Notes: generated from the sequence alone by a model not told the origin. A DNA stretch of 64,000 nt from Bin127 sp965221625 (GCA_965221625.1 OZ244903.1:1302001-1366000), one strand, 5' to 3'. Positions 1 to 8,764 are shown, numbered from the stretch's first letter. Program-made: numbers and translations.

Positions 1-1469
1 TGATCGGTGCTTACGGCGATGACATCGTCGACACGCCAAATCTCGACCGATTGGCCGCAGACGGTGCGATATTCACCGCCGCATATTGCGGTTCGCCGAT
101 CTGCGTTCCGTCTCGGACGTCCTTCATTACGGGACGCTATCCTCACGAAACCGAGGTTTGGACCAACGATCAGATATTGAGTTCCGCGTTGCCGACCTAC
201 GCGCACTCGCTAGGTGCTGCCGGATACGATCCCGTCCAGATCGGTAGGATGCACTTCAATGGGATGGACCAGCTTCACGGCTTCTCGCGCCGTTACGTCG
301 GGGATCACAGTCCCAACTATCCGGGCAGTCCAAATCCGGTAGACCATGGTGAGTTGCACGGTACCGCCGGTCCGGCGCGGGTCAGTCTCGTCGCATCAGG
401 GAGAGGGCAGAGCGCATACGAGGTACATGACGAATACGTCACTCAGTCAGCCGTCGACTACATCAACAACAAAGGGATTACCAAACGTTCTGGCATGGAT
501 GACGAACCGCTGTGCCTTTCGATCGGCTTGATGTTGCCGCACCAACCGTTCGTTGCCCGTGCCGCCGACTACGACAAGTACGAGGGACGCGTTGGGATGC
601 CCAAGGTCCCGGCCGAACCGATCTCCGAGTGCCATCCGTACATCCGATGGTGGCGCGAACGTACCGGGATCGTTGAGGTCTCTGAAGAAGAGATGATGCG
701 GTCTCGAATCGCCTATTGGGCATTGTGCGACCGGACTGATCAACTCATCGGCCAGATACTCGGGGCACTCGAGTCGAATGGGTTCATGGAGAATACGATC
801 ATCATCTACAGCTCGGACCACGGTGAACAGGTGGGCGAGCACGGCCTTTGGTGGAAGCAGACGTTCTACGAAGATTCGGCACTTGTCCCGGCGATCGTCT
901 ATTGGCCCGAACGCATTAAGTCCGGTAGCGTCATCGACACGCCAATTGATCAGTTCGATCTCGCGGCAACGATGCTTGATGCGGCCGGTGCGCAACCGCT
1001 GCCGCGGTCTCACGGCATGAGTGTCATCGAGTTGGCGAACAATCCCGAGAATACCGAGTGGAAGGACGCGGTGTTCAGCGAGTATTGCATGAACGACTCG
1101 TCAGTCGGCTCCGGCACTTCGGCGAACTTGGGTGGTGCCGATGTTCATGCGCGACCTGGAGGCGTCCAAAACCGAATGGTGCGAATGGGCGACTGGAAGC
1201 TCAACTACTACAACGGCTTTGAGCCGCAACTCTTCAATCTCGTCGAAGATCCGCAAGAGCTCGACGATCGAGCTGGTGACCCTTCGTGCAAGGCGATGCG
1301 GGATGAGATGACGCACCGCGTGCTCGACGGATGGAATCCCGAAAACGTACGCGAACGCATGCAGATTCTCCGTCGCGAACAGGAGTTGATGGAGCAGTGG
1401 GCGAAAAACGTCGACCCTCCCGAGTCGCTCCGTTGGGACCTCCGTCCCGAGATGGACTATCTCGACTAA
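1..1469 (+). CDS. Sulfatase, choline-sulfatase-like (5' partial)
   Basis: A formylglycine-dependent sulfatase of the alkaline phosphatase superfamily, expected to hydrolyse a sulfate ester. The reading frame is open from base 3, so the N-terminus lies outside the window; a TTG at 51 is internal, because the preceding codons already encode the family's 'TPNLDRLAADG' block. The CVPSR motif (C at about 102-104) fits the C-x-P-x-R signature in which Cys becomes formylglycine. The later SSDHGEQVGEHG and GLWWKQTFYE blocks carry the conserved Asp-His metal ligands and Lys. The GLWWK/FYEDSA arrangement most resembles choline sulfatase (BetC), but the substrate cannot be set from sequence. It faces convergently the first ABC permease pair. 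No signal peptide can be judged because the start is missing. Confidence 0.88.
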   Translation, partial: IGAYGDDIVDTPNLDRLAADGAIFTAAYCGSPICVPSRTSFITGRYPHETEVWTNDQILSSALPTYAHSLGAAGYDPVQIGRMHFNGMDQLHGFSRRYVGDHSPNYPGSPNPVDHGELHGTAGPARVSLVASGRGQSAYEVHDEYVTQSAVDYINNKGITKRSGMDDEPLCLSIGLMLPHQPFVARAADYDKYEGRVGMPKVPAEPISECHPYIRWWRERTGIVEVSEEEMMRSRIAYWALCDRTDQLIGQILGALESNGFMENTIIIYSSDHGEQVGEHGLWWKQTFYEDSALVPAIVYWPERIKSGSVIDTPIDQFDLAATMLDAAGAQPLPRSHGMSVIELANNPENTEWKDAVFSEYCMNDSSVGSGTSANLGGADVHARPGGVQNRMVRMGDWKLNYYNGFEPQLFNLVEDPQELDDRAGDPSCKAMRDEMTHRVLDGWNPENVRERMQILRREQELMEQWAKNVDPPESLRWDLRPEMDYLD

Positions 1470-1479
1470 GCCGTCGTTA

Positions 1480-2412
1480 TTAGTCGAGCTGGCGCAGGTT
1501 CGGATCGAAGCGGTCGCGCATCCAATCGCCGAGGAAGTTACCGGCCATCACGACGAGGAAGATGGCCATCCCTGGGATAGCCGACAGCCACCAAGCGTCG
1601 CCGATGTATTCGCGTCCGCTGGCAACCATCGCGCCCCAAGCTGGCGTGGGAGGCGGGATGCCAACGGCGAGGTAGCTCAACGTCGCTTCTGTCAGAATGA
1701 TGCCGCCGACCCCAAGTGTGGCACTGACGACGACGATGTTCATCACGCCTGGGAGAATGTGCTTCCAGAGGATGTGGAACGACGACGCCCCGGCAACCCT
1801 AGAAAACTGAACGTAGTCCGACTCGCGCAAGCTCAATGTCTGTGCGCGTACCAACCTGACGGCCCCCGGCCACGACAGTAATGCGAGAAGCCCGATCAAT
1901 ATGCGAATATCCTGTCCGAAGATGCTCACTACAACCAGTGCGAACATGATGAAAGGCAGCGACGCCCAGACGTCGACAATCCGCATTATCACTTCGTCGA
2001 CATGGCGACCGAAGTATCCGGCGAGTAATCCTGTTGTCGTGCCGACGGTCATTCCTACCGTTACCGAGATGACAACGACCATTGCCGATATTCGGGCACC
2101 GTGAATAATTCGACTCAGTAGGTCGCGCCCGATGAAATCGCTCCCGAGGATGTAGAACTGCCCGGATTTGCCGGTAGCGAACGGTGCGGTGTTCCGATCG
2201 GAGAGGTTGTTCACATATGGATCTGACGGTGCGATGAAGTCAGCGAATAGGGCACTTACGACGAGCAGAGCGATGATGAAGGCAGGGATGATCGGCCACC
2301 TGCGCACGACGTAGAAACCGTATCCCAGCCAACCCAACGACGATAGTCGGCTAACCGTTCGCGGTGATGCGGCGGCGTTTGACGTTGCGCTGGTTCTCGT
2401 CTCCGTAGTCAT
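1480..2412 (-). CDS. ABC transporter permease, DppC/OppC type (system 1)
   Basis: Inner-membrane permease of a peptide/nickel-type ABC importer, 310 aa with ATG start. A long cytoplasmic N-terminal tail (about 35 residues) is followed by the first transmembrane helix, a periplasmic segment containing the family block LGSDFIGRDLLSRIIHGAR, and five further hydrophobic segments. The coupling helix region (about residues 205-225, ending AGASSFHILWKHILPGV) contacts the ATPase. It lies 10 bp downstream of the DppB-type partner and probably shares its transcript, with the binding protein gene upstream (3484-5337). No ATPase gene is adjacent. The transported compound is unknown; 'peptide' reflects the family, not proof. 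Confidence 0.92.
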   Translation of the reverse strand: MTTETRTSATSNAAASPRTVSRLSSLGWLGYGFYVVRRWPIIPAFIIALLVVSALFADFIAPSDPYVNNLSDRNTAPFATGKSGQFYILGSDFIGRDLLSRIIHGARISAMVVVISVTVGMTVGTTTGLLAGYFGRHVDEVIMRIVDVWASLPFIMFALVVVSIFGQDIRILIGLLALLSWPGAVRLVRAQTLSLRESDYVQFSRVAGASSFHILWKHILPGVMNIVVVSATLGVGGIILTEATLSYLAVGIPPPTPAWGAMVASGREYIGDAWWLSAIPGMAIFLVVMAGNFLGDWMRDRFDPNLRQLD

Positions 2413-2422
2413 CGTCAGGTGG

Positions 2423-3358
2423 TTATCCGTATCTGATGCGCGGGTCCAAGATGGCGTAAAGCACGTCCATGGCTAGCACGACTACCACGTAAAGAACCAC
2501 GGTCAAAAACGTGATTGCCGAGATCAACGGGAAGTCGTTTCCCTGCACCGCTTGGACAGCGACCCTTCCTAGACCTGGCCAGGAAAAGACCGTTTCAATC
2601 ACCGTAGTGCCGTTGATGAAGCCGATGAGTATCAAGCCGGAAAGCGTCAACGGGGGTATCAACGCGTTGCGGAATGCGTGCTTCCAAATGACGCGTTTGT
2701 AGTCGACGCCTTTGGCCCGGGCGAATTTTACGTACTCGGACTCCAGCACTTCGAGCATCGACGAACGGGTCAAGCGCAGATAGGCGGCAGCCGGCAACCA
2801 TCCGAGGACGATTGACGGCAGAACGTAGTGCGGTATCGAGAATCCGTCGCCTCGGGTGCCGGACGGCAACCATTCCAACTCACCGGAGAAGATGAGAATC
2901 GCCATGATTCCGACCCAAAACACCGGTGCCGCTTGCCCGACGAGTGCGATGCCGCGAGCGACGTAATCCATAAGGCGTCCGCGTTGTACGGCAGATACGA
3001 TGCCTAACGGCACACCCAACAGCGTGCCGAAGGTCCAACCGAGAATTCCGAGTTGTATCGATGCCCAGAAACGCTCCTGAACTACGGTCAAAACCGGACG
3101 CTGGTGGAGAAGACTTTCGCCGAATTCGCCCCGGGCATATCGTCCGACCCAGATCGCGTACTGGACTGCGACGTTTTGGTCGAGCGCGAGCTCGGCCCTG
3201 AGCCTCTCACGCGTCTCTTCGGCGAGTGCACCGCCGTACTCATCCAAGAACAGATCCAGCGGGTCCCCGGATAGCCGCGACAGTCCAAAGATGACCAAGG
3301 TGGCTCCGAGGATGGCGATTATCGCGTAAACGACGCGGCGTGCTAGGAAGTTGCGCAT
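2423..3358 (-). CDS. ABC transporter permease, DppB/OppB type (system 1)
   Basis: Second permease of system 1, 311 aa with ATG start. It begins with the N-terminal helix typical of DppB (NFLARRVVYAIIAILGATL), followed by the extracellular segment and five more helices. The 'EYVKFARAKGVDYKRVIWKHAFRNAL' region (about residues 205-230) is the EAA-type coupling motif that docks onto the ATP-binding subunit. It sits between the binding-protein gene upstream and the DppC-type gene 10 bp downstream, all on the minus strand, so the three form one operon. The 125-bp gap to the binding-protein gene holds two stem-loops. Confidence 0.92.
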   Translation of the reverse strand: MRNFLARRVVYAIIAILGATLVIFGLSRLSGDPLDLFLDEYGGALAEETRERLRAELALDQNVAVQYAIWVGRYARGEFGESLLHQRPVLTVVQERFWASIQLGILGWTFGTLLGVPLGIVSAVQRGRLMDYVARGIALVGQAAPVFWVGIMAILIFSGELEWLPSGTRGDGFSIPHYVLPSIVLGWLPAAAYLRLTRSSMLEVLESEYVKFARAKGVDYKRVIWKHAFRNALIPPLTLSGLILIGFINGTTVIETVFSWPGLGRVAVQAVQGNDFPLISAITFLTVVLYVVVVLAMDVLYAILDPRIRYG

Positions 3359-3380
3359 CAGCAGGAACTACGAAAACGCG

Positions 3381-3468
3381 TTGGCTACCGGCACACAGGC
3401 GGCTTAAACCTGATGCGGCCGATAGCCAATCTGGGACACAGATCGCGCTGCGGCGACCTGCGTCCCAG
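3381..3468 (-). promoter_or_regulatory. Two tandem intercistronic stem-loops between binding protein and permease genes
   Basis: Two adjacent inverted repeats fill the gap between the binding-protein stop (3484) and dppB start (3358). Arms 3431-3441 and 3458-3468 pair over 11 bp with one mismatch (CTGGGACACAG / CTGCGTCCCAG). Arms 3381-3391 and 3419-3429 pair as TTGGCTA/TAGCCAA, then one mismatch, then CGG/CCG. In other binding-protein-dependent ABC operons such hairpins cause partial termination or protect the upstream message, giving more binding protein than permease. That role is inferred here. Neither is followed by a clear T run. Confidence 0.55.
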
Positions 3469-3483
3469 TTCATTCTTGACCGT

Positions 3484-5337
3484 TTACGGTTGCCACTCAA
3501 CCTCTTCGAGGTTGAACCACGTGCATCCACCGATGCACATCTGCGGCGGTATCGGCCAGTCGATTATGTTGCTTCCGTCGTAAGTGTTAAACGCTGGTTG
3601 TTCGTTGACACCGACGTTGATCGCAACTTCGCGTGAGTAGTCGAAGTGCTCAATCGCCAACTCAATCCGCTTGCGTCGATCGAGTTCCTTCGTCATCTGG
3701 TCGAAGATCTCATCCCAACGCGGCAAGATGCTCGAGGCGCAGATCGTGCCTCCAAACTTGTGCGACGTTGATTCGTTCGACTTTGGCAGGTCGACGCTCA
3801 ACGCCGAGAAGCTGTCGCCACAGGTCCGGTATTGGATCTGGTTGAACGACAGGTTGACCAAGTTCGGTCGGTGCTCGGAATATGGCGACAAGTCGAGACT
3901 GACGCTGATTCCAAGGGTTGCCAGCCATTCGGCAGCGATCGCTTCGACGATCTCCTGGTGCGTACCAGCACCGGTCCAGACGGTGACCTCGAATCCATCG
4001 CCCCATCCAGCCTCGCTCATCAGCTGCTGAGCCATATCGCGGTCGAAGCCGTAAGCCCAACCGTGAGTTTCGGCATTTTCTGCCCAAGTGTCGGAGTTGA
4101 CTGACAGGTTGGTCAGGTGGTTCGGATACCCGAGGCCGTTAAGGATGGCGTCGTTGATGCCCTCGCGGTCGACGGTGAACGCCATTGCTTGGCGAACCTT
4201 TAATGCCGATTCCATCGATTCATCATTGCCGTACTCACCGACCCAAGGTAGGGATGTGTCGTAACCAGTGCGCTCGAGGTCCCATCCTTCCAGGTAGTGC
4301 TTGTCCTGCCAGAAGTTGCCGCCGAAGTAGAGACCGTTCATGCGTGCCGCCGTGGGCTGCGCGATGAAACCTTGCTCTACCAGGTCTGGAACGTCCTTCA
4401 AAGAGATGTTTGCGGCGTGGGCTTGCCCAGTCTCGAGCATCGTCTTGCGGACTGCGGCTTCAGGCACGGCGAGGATCTCGACGCGGGCCATCTCCGGCAC
4501 TTTGCGCCAATGCGAACTCAACGCGTTTAGGACCGCACGATCATCCGAAGACCACGTCTCGTAGACAAAGGGACCGGTTCCGACGAATACGTCGACCATT
4601 CCGTCGGGCCCGACTTCGTCAAACAGCTTCTTGCTGTGGACACCCATGCTCTGCCAGTAGGGGCTGAGGTTGCGGCGGAGTACGCCAACTTCCCACTGGT
4701 TGACGTGCATGCGAACTTTGCTCGGGTCGATGACCTCGAACTCCTTCGCCATGGCCCGGAAGTCACCTGCTTGGTCGTGCCGGGAGTCTGGGTTGGTATT
4801 CGGATTGGCGTTGTTGAAGCTCCATGCAACGTCTTCGGCGGTCATCTCGCCGTATCCGTCGTGGAACTCGACACCAGATCGGATCTCGAAGTCGACCCAT
4901 GACTGATCGTCGGCGACGGTCCAAGCCGTGGCCAACCTTGGGATGGCGTTGGCACTCGAGTCGAGGAAGAGCAGCGTCTCATATGCGCCCATGCGGAACT
5001 TCTGGTTACCGCATCCGGGGACACATTGCTCGGGGTAGCCAACCGGTACACCCACGCCGCCTTCGGCGATGATCAGCGTGCCTTGCGGATCGCCGGTGAC
5101 CACGTCTTCAGGCGTATCCGCATCCACCTCTACGATGACCGTTTGCACGACGGGCACTTCGACCTGTTTCTCAACGACGACCGTCTGTACTACCGGGACC
5201 TCGACTTGCTTCTCGACGACAACAGTCTGCACAACTGTTTCACCACACGCGATGGCGAAGGCTAATACGCTTGCCACCAAAGCGAGAGTTACGCTGAAGC
5301 TTCTGCCCTTCGCGATCCTCTCCACCCAATTGGACAT
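3484..5337 (-). CDS. ABC transporter substrate-binding lipoprotein, SBP_bac_5 family (system 1)
   Basis: Extracytoplasmic solute-binding protein of the DppA/OppA family, 617 aa. The N-terminus is a lipoprotein signal peptide ending FAIAC, with the lipidated Cys at residue 31. Directly after it come two perfect copies of a 14-residue unit VVQTVVVEKQVEVP (residues 35-48 and 49-62) and a partial third, an extended Val/Thr/Glu-rich linker before the globular domain. The family core starts around residue 90 and includes 'LATAWTVADDQSWVDFEIRS', 'FHDG' and 'TAEDVAWSF'. A strong AGGAGGG ribosome site (5342-5348) precedes the ATG. It heads an operon with dppB and dppC on the same strand. The ligand is unknown. 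Confidence 0.93.
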   Translation of the reverse strand: MSNWVERIAKGRSFSVTLALVASVLAFAIACGETVVQTVVVEKQVEVPVVQTVVVEKQVEVPVVQTVIVEVDADTPEDVVTGDPQGTLIIAEGGVGVPVGYPEQCVPGCGNQKFRMGAYETLLFLDSSANAIPRLATAWTVADDQSWVDFEIRSGVEFHDGYGEMTAEDVAWSFNNANPNTNPDSRHDQAGDFRAMAKEFEVIDPSKVRMHVNQWEVGVLRRNLSPYWQSMGVHSKKLFDEVGPDGMVDVFVGTGPFVYETWSSDDRAVLNALSSHWRKVPEMARVEILAVPEAAVRKTMLETGQAHAANISLKDVPDLVEQGFIAQPTAARMNGLYFGGNFWQDKHYLEGWDLERTGYDTSLPWVGEYGNDESMESALKVRQAMAFTVDREGINDAILNGLGYPNHLTNLSVNSDTWAENAETHGWAYGFDRDMAQQLMSEAGWGDGFEVTVWTGAGTHQEIVEAIAAEWLATLGISVSLDLSPYSEHRPNLVNLSFNQIQYRTCGDSFSALSVDLPKSNESTSHKFGGTICASSILPRWDEIFDQMTKELDRRKRIELAIEHFDYSREVAINVGVNEQPAFNTYDGSNIIDWPIPPQMCIGGCTWFNLEEVEWQP

Positions 5338-5341
5338 TGTT

Positions 5342-5348
5342 CCCTCCT
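5342..5348 (-). promoter_or_regulatory. Shine-Dalgarno of the system 1 binding protein
   Basis: The minus strand reads AGGAGGG ending four to five bases before the ATG at 5337. It is one of the strongest ribosome sites in the window and supports this start. Confidence 0.7.
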
Positions 5349-5444
5349 GTTATGGGTTCTGTTCAACGATGACAAGGTTTCAACGCGAACGAATCGTTGT
5401 TCGAAACTTCGCGCTTAATCGCCACCGCCGATTGTTGCAGAATG

Positions 5445-5453
5445 TTATACCAG
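5445..5453 (-). promoter_or_regulatory. Extended -10 promoter for system 1 operon
   Basis: On the minus strand the sequence reads TGG followed by TATAAC, an extended -10 (TGn-TATAAT type), about 108 bp upstream of the start codon at 5337. The -35 region is weak (TTACAA at a short spacing of about 14 bp). The same TGGTA(T/C)AA(T/C) element appears before the gene at 18469 and before nusA. Confidence 0.5.
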
Positions 5454-5472
5454 ATCGAACGGGTTGTAAGCG

Positions 5473-5487
5473 TTACGAAATTCGTAA
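5473..5487. promoter_or_regulatory. 15-bp palindrome upstream of system 1 promoter
   Basis: TTACGAA, one base, TTCGTAA is a perfect 7-1-7 inverted repeat. It sits just upstream of, and touches, the expected -35 position of the promoter at 5445-5453, the usual place for a regulator-binding site. A second shorter repeat (AACGA-A-TCGTT, 5388-5398) lies in the untranslated leader. No regulator gene is adjacent. Confidence 0.45.
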
Positions 5488-5531
5488 GGCACTAGAGCTT
5501 CTGCGGGTTGAACATATGGCGGTATCCGCAA

Positions 5532-6674
5532 TCACAACTCTGCCACTCGCACGCCCCGAAAGTAATCCCAATCCCATACGGCACCCCAACCCGGACGGTT
5601 GGGTGGCGTCATCATGCCTTGAGCTGGCAACGGTGGGTTAAGCAGACCAATCTCTCGACCTAGTTCGTCGCGTGTTCCGCCAGGGAAGTATTCGTAGTAG
5701 GAGGTATTTGGGATGGCGCAGACTAGATGTGTGTGAATCAAACCGAACAGTCCACCCGGACCGTTCAACTCGACGTTCGTTCCATGCGCAGCGGCGTGCT
5801 GTGCTTGATCCAACAAAGACGTCGTGCCATGGCGCGCGTTGGCTCTAACCAAGTCGCAAGCAGCTTGCTCGAGCCAAGTCTTGGAGATCTCAGGCTCGTG
5901 CATCATCGTCTCCAACGCCATCACCGGGACATCCAATGCATCGCATAGCGTTCTCAAGTCGTTGAAATCTCGGTCGGGAATGGCTTCTTCGAACCATCGA
6001 TAGCTATGCTCCTCGAGGGATTTGCCAGCTTGGATGGCATCGGCGAGGTCGTATTTCGCACCGGCCGCGTCATGCATGATGTCGACTTCGTCACCACATG
6101 CCTGACGCACCTTGCCAAACCAGTCGATGTTCTTCGCTATTGGCCATGACAGGTGGTCCTTGATTGCGGTGAAGCCCATGGACAAGGCTCTATCGATATC
6201 CTCAACAGCAGATTCGAGGGTGCCACCGCCGCGGTAGTTGTAATACGCGGGAGCCGACGAACGTGCCGCACCAATCATCTCGAAGACGGGTTGGTTCGCA
6301 GCTTTGCCAGCGATGTCCCACAGGCAGTTATCGAACGCTCCGAACCATCCGGGCATCGTGAAGACGTGTCTGGTCGCCGCTTTCAACTTCGAGTTCAGTC
6401 GCTTGCGGTCGAGTGGATCTTCCCCGATAGTTAAGTGCCTCAAGTACTCGAGGTCGACGTGGCGCATCGTCGTGTATCGGGCGTCGCCGACGGTTGAGAC
6501 GCCTTCAATGTCGGCATCAGTCAAGACGTGCAGCACATGGTATTCGGTTGGATGCGGAGAGACGTTACGTGACCTCCACACCTGACGATCGCCCAAAGGC
6601 TGCAACTCGAGGTTGAAGAACGGCGTCTGCGTCGGCAACTCGAAAATCGAGAGCTTTATCTCCGTGATCTTCAT
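5532..6674 (-). CDS. Enolase-superfamily (mandelate racemase/muconate lactonizing) enzyme
   Basis: A 380-aa protein with the two-domain enolase-superfamily layout: an N-terminal capping domain (residues 1-130) and a barrel. Visible active-site positions are K172-D-H174 (the K-x-K/H motif on strand 2), D202 in MHDAAG, E229 in WFEEA and E255 in ALET, giving the Lys plus three metal-binding acids that abstract the proton next to a carboxylate. The strand that normally holds an Asp-His dyad reads ANARHGTTS, so that dyad is not obvious. Known members act on sugar acids and related carboxylates; the substrate here is unknown. It lies between the two ABC systems on the same strand as both permease pairs, suggesting it processes an imported compound. 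Confidence 0.85.
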   Translation of the reverse strand: MKITEIKLSIFELPTQTPFFNLELQPLGDRQVWRSRNVSPHPTEYHVLHVLTDADIEGVSTVGDARYTTMRHVDLEYLRHLTIGEDPLDRKRLNSKLKAATRHVFTMPGWFGAFDNCLWDIAGKAANQPVFEMIGAARSSAPAYYNYRGGGTLESAVEDIDRALSMGFTAIKDHLSWPIAKNIDWFGKVRQACGDEVDIMHDAAGAKYDLADAIQAGKSLEEHSYRWFEEAIPDRDFNDLRTLCDALDVPVMALETMMHEPEISKTWLEQAACDLVRANARHGTTSLLDQAQHAAAHGTNVELNGPGGLFGLIHTHLVCAIPNTSYYEYFPGGTRDELGREIGLLNPPLPAQGMMTPPNRPGWGAVWDWDYFRGVRVAEL

Positions 6675-6796
6675 CGGTTCATCCTCAGGAGCGATATGCG
6701 GCGCGGCGCCGAGACAGCGTGGATGCTAGGTTAGCGCAAATGGCATAGCGACCTTAACGGCTGCCGATTCGCATCAGCTTTGCCGTTGAAGGAGTC

Positions 6797-7708
6797 TTAC
6801 GATTGCTCGCGTAGCCGGGGGTTGGCCCATTCATCGAGACCCATCGAGGCGATGAAGAGTCCCGAAAACAGGATGATGAGGATGACGACCGGCGGCCCCC
6901 ACCACCACCAGTATCCGATGACGACAGCTTGATACGACTGCGCCCAATAAAGGATGCTTCCGAGTGTGTTCAGCGAAACTGGACCGAGTCCGAGGAAGAA
7001 GAGCGCGATTGCAGACCCCACAGATGCGATGACGGACGCAACGAAAGCCGCCAGCAGATAGGGCATCATGTTCGGCATCAGCTCGAAGAAGACGATGTAG
7101 AGTCCCTTCTCGCCTGACATCTTGGCGATCTCGATGTATTGGCGTTCCCGCAAGGTCAAGACTTGTGCGCGGACAATTCGAGCACCCGGCATCCAAGCGA
7201 ATGCGGCGATAACGCCCGACATCTGCTCCAACGTTAAGACGTCGACAAGCGAAGCCAGTACCACCAAAACGAGAAGTCCCGGCACTGCCAACATGATGTC
7301 GGTGAAGTTGCGCAGGATGGCGTCGACGAATCCTCCGTAGTATCCGGCAATGAAGCCGATACATGCGCCGGCTAGGACTCCTAGTGCACCTGCGATGAAT
7401 CCAACCCGCAAAGTCTGTGGCGTCGACGCAATCAACCACGCCAACATGTCACGTCCTTCGACTTGCGTACCGAGCCAGTGATCGGCGTTGGGGGATAGAT
7501 CTGGCCGCACCGATGCCACCTTGGCGTTTTCGAGATCGACGAAGAGCGGACCGACGTAACCGAAGAGCACGACTATCAGAATCATCGTCAGGCCTACGAT
7601 GAGTTTGCCGTTCAGTCTTGCTCTGAGAACGGCAAGTCGAGTTCGTTGCCGAGCTGGCTCGGACGCAGTTTCGAACGGCGTCGCGGTTACTGCTTCGCTT
7701 GGCTCCAT
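6797..7708 (-). CDS. ABC transporter permease, DppC/OppC type (system 2)
   Basis: Inner-membrane permease, 303 aa with ATG start. A cytoplasmic tail of about 30 residues precedes the first helix; the periplasmic loop carries LGTQVEGRDMLAWLIASTPQ, the counterpart of the DppC 'LGTD..GRD..SR' block. The coupling region is around QYIEIAKMSGEKGLYIVFFELMPNM. Five residues of spacer separate it from the upstream dppB-type gene, so both are co-transcribed. It is clearly divergent from the system 1 DppC (1480-2412). A tryptophan cluster (about residue 265, YWWWWGPP) is unusual but lies next to the final helix. Confidence 0.92.
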   Translation of the reverse strand: MEPSEAVTATPFETASEPARQRTRLAVLRARLNGKLIVGLTMILIVVLFGYVGPLFVDLENAKVASVRPDLSPNADHWLGTQVEGRDMLAWLIASTPQTLRVGFIAGALGVLAGACIGFIAGYYGGFVDAILRNFTDIMLAVPGLLVLVVLASLVDVLTLEQMSGVIAAFAWMPGARIVRAQVLTLRERQYIEIAKMSGEKGLYIVFFELMPNMMPYLLAAFVASVIASVGSAIALFFLGLGPVSLNTLGSILYWAQSYQAVVIGYWWWWGPPVVILIILFSGLFIASMGLDEWANPRLREQS

Positions 7709-7712
7709 GGCG

Positions 7713-8717
7713 TTAGCGTCTTCGATAGGAGATTCGGGGGTCGATGATCGGGTAGAGCAAGTCCATGATCAAGAGTGCCGAAGCGATCGCGATGATGATG
7801 ATTAGCGTTATGCCTTGGATGACGAAGTAGTCGCTTGAGCCGATGGCGTCGCGCAGGTGCCAACCGAGACCCGGGTAGCTAAACACGATCTCCACTAGAA
7901 CCTGCCCGGATACCACCGCCGCCAACGCCAGCGAGAAGGCGGTGGTTTGAGGCAACAAGATGTTCCGGATGGCGTAGTTAAAGAAGAGCCTGCGGTCTCG
8001 TAGTCCCTTCGCCTCGCCGAGCAACATGTAGTCCTCACCGGCGGTATTCACCATCAAAGCGCGCGTACCCAATCCCCAAAGGGCAACGCCCCCGATGATG
8101 ATTGCCATTGACGGCAAGGTTGCGTGTTTGACGAGTTGAACTAGTGATTCAAAGTTCCAACCCAAGATGAAGCCGAAATCGACGGCGTGGCTGGGCGGCA
8201 ACCACTTCTGATAGATGGCGAATACGAACTGCAATATCAAACCGAATAGGAAGAATGGCACGGCAGCGGTAATCATCAACACCGGCAGGAAGGCGCGCAG
8301 CAGCAACCATGATTTGCGCCAAACGATCAAGGCACCGAACAGCATGCCGATGCCTGCCGCCAGTACGGTCGTCACCCCGATCAATCCAAGCGAGTACGGC
8401 ATCGCCCGCATCATCCGGTCGCCTACTCGGTCGGGATAATACGCGAGCGACTGGCCTAGATCGCCGCGTGCGATGTTTCCCAGATAGGTGAGGTATTGCA
8501 GATAGAGAGGTTGATCGAGTTGGAATCGCTTGCGATAGATTTCGATGATCTCACTGATGTCGCCGAGAGTGCCGCCGGCTTGCGCCTCTAGTGCGACAAT
8601 CTTTGCTTCGATCGGATCGCCGGGTGCCAAACGCGTCAGCATGAATACGATGGTTACGCCGACAAGTACGGAGATGAAGAATAGACCGATGCGGCGCACC
8701 GCGTAATCTATAGTCAT
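7713..8717 (-). CDS. ABC transporter permease, DppB/OppB type (system 2)
   Basis: Permease of 334 aa starting at an ATG preceded by a GGAGAAGGA ribosome site. The N-terminal helix (residues 8-30) is followed by a long external segment, 'LYLQYLTYLGNIARGDLGQSL', typical of DppB, and five further helices. The conserved 'PGLGWHLRDAIGSSDYFVIQG' block near the C-terminus is also family-typical. It is transcribed divergently from the binding-protein gene at 9033, with back-to-back promoter-like sequences in the 315-bp gap, suggesting that the permeases and that lipoprotein form one importer. Confidence 0.92.
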   Translation of the reverse strand: MTIDYAVRRIGLFFISVLVGVTIVFMLTRLAPGDPIEAKIVALEAQAGGTLGDISEIIEIYRKRFQLDQPLYLQYLTYLGNIARGDLGQSLAYYPDRVGDRMMRAMPYSLGLIGVTTVLAAGIGMLFGALIVWRKSWLLLRAFLPVLMITAAVPFFLFGLILQFVFAIYQKWLPPSHAVDFGFILGWNFESLVQLVKHATLPSMAIIIGGVALWGLGTRALMVNTAGEDYMLLGEAKGLRDRRLFFNYAIRNILLPQTTAFSLALAAVVSGQVLVEIVFSYPGLGWHLRDAIGSSDYFVIQGITLIIIIAIASALLIMDLLYPIIDPRISYRRR

Positions 8718-8764
8718 TCCTTCTCCCTGTCGGTGGTAGCACGCGCAACTATCAGCGTGCGTTT

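Noticed and set aside
5152..5235. Possible tandem DNA repeat or CRISPR-like array
   Set aside because: There are only two full units, without spacers and with many synonymous differences; it is protein-level repetition in a lipoprotein linker.
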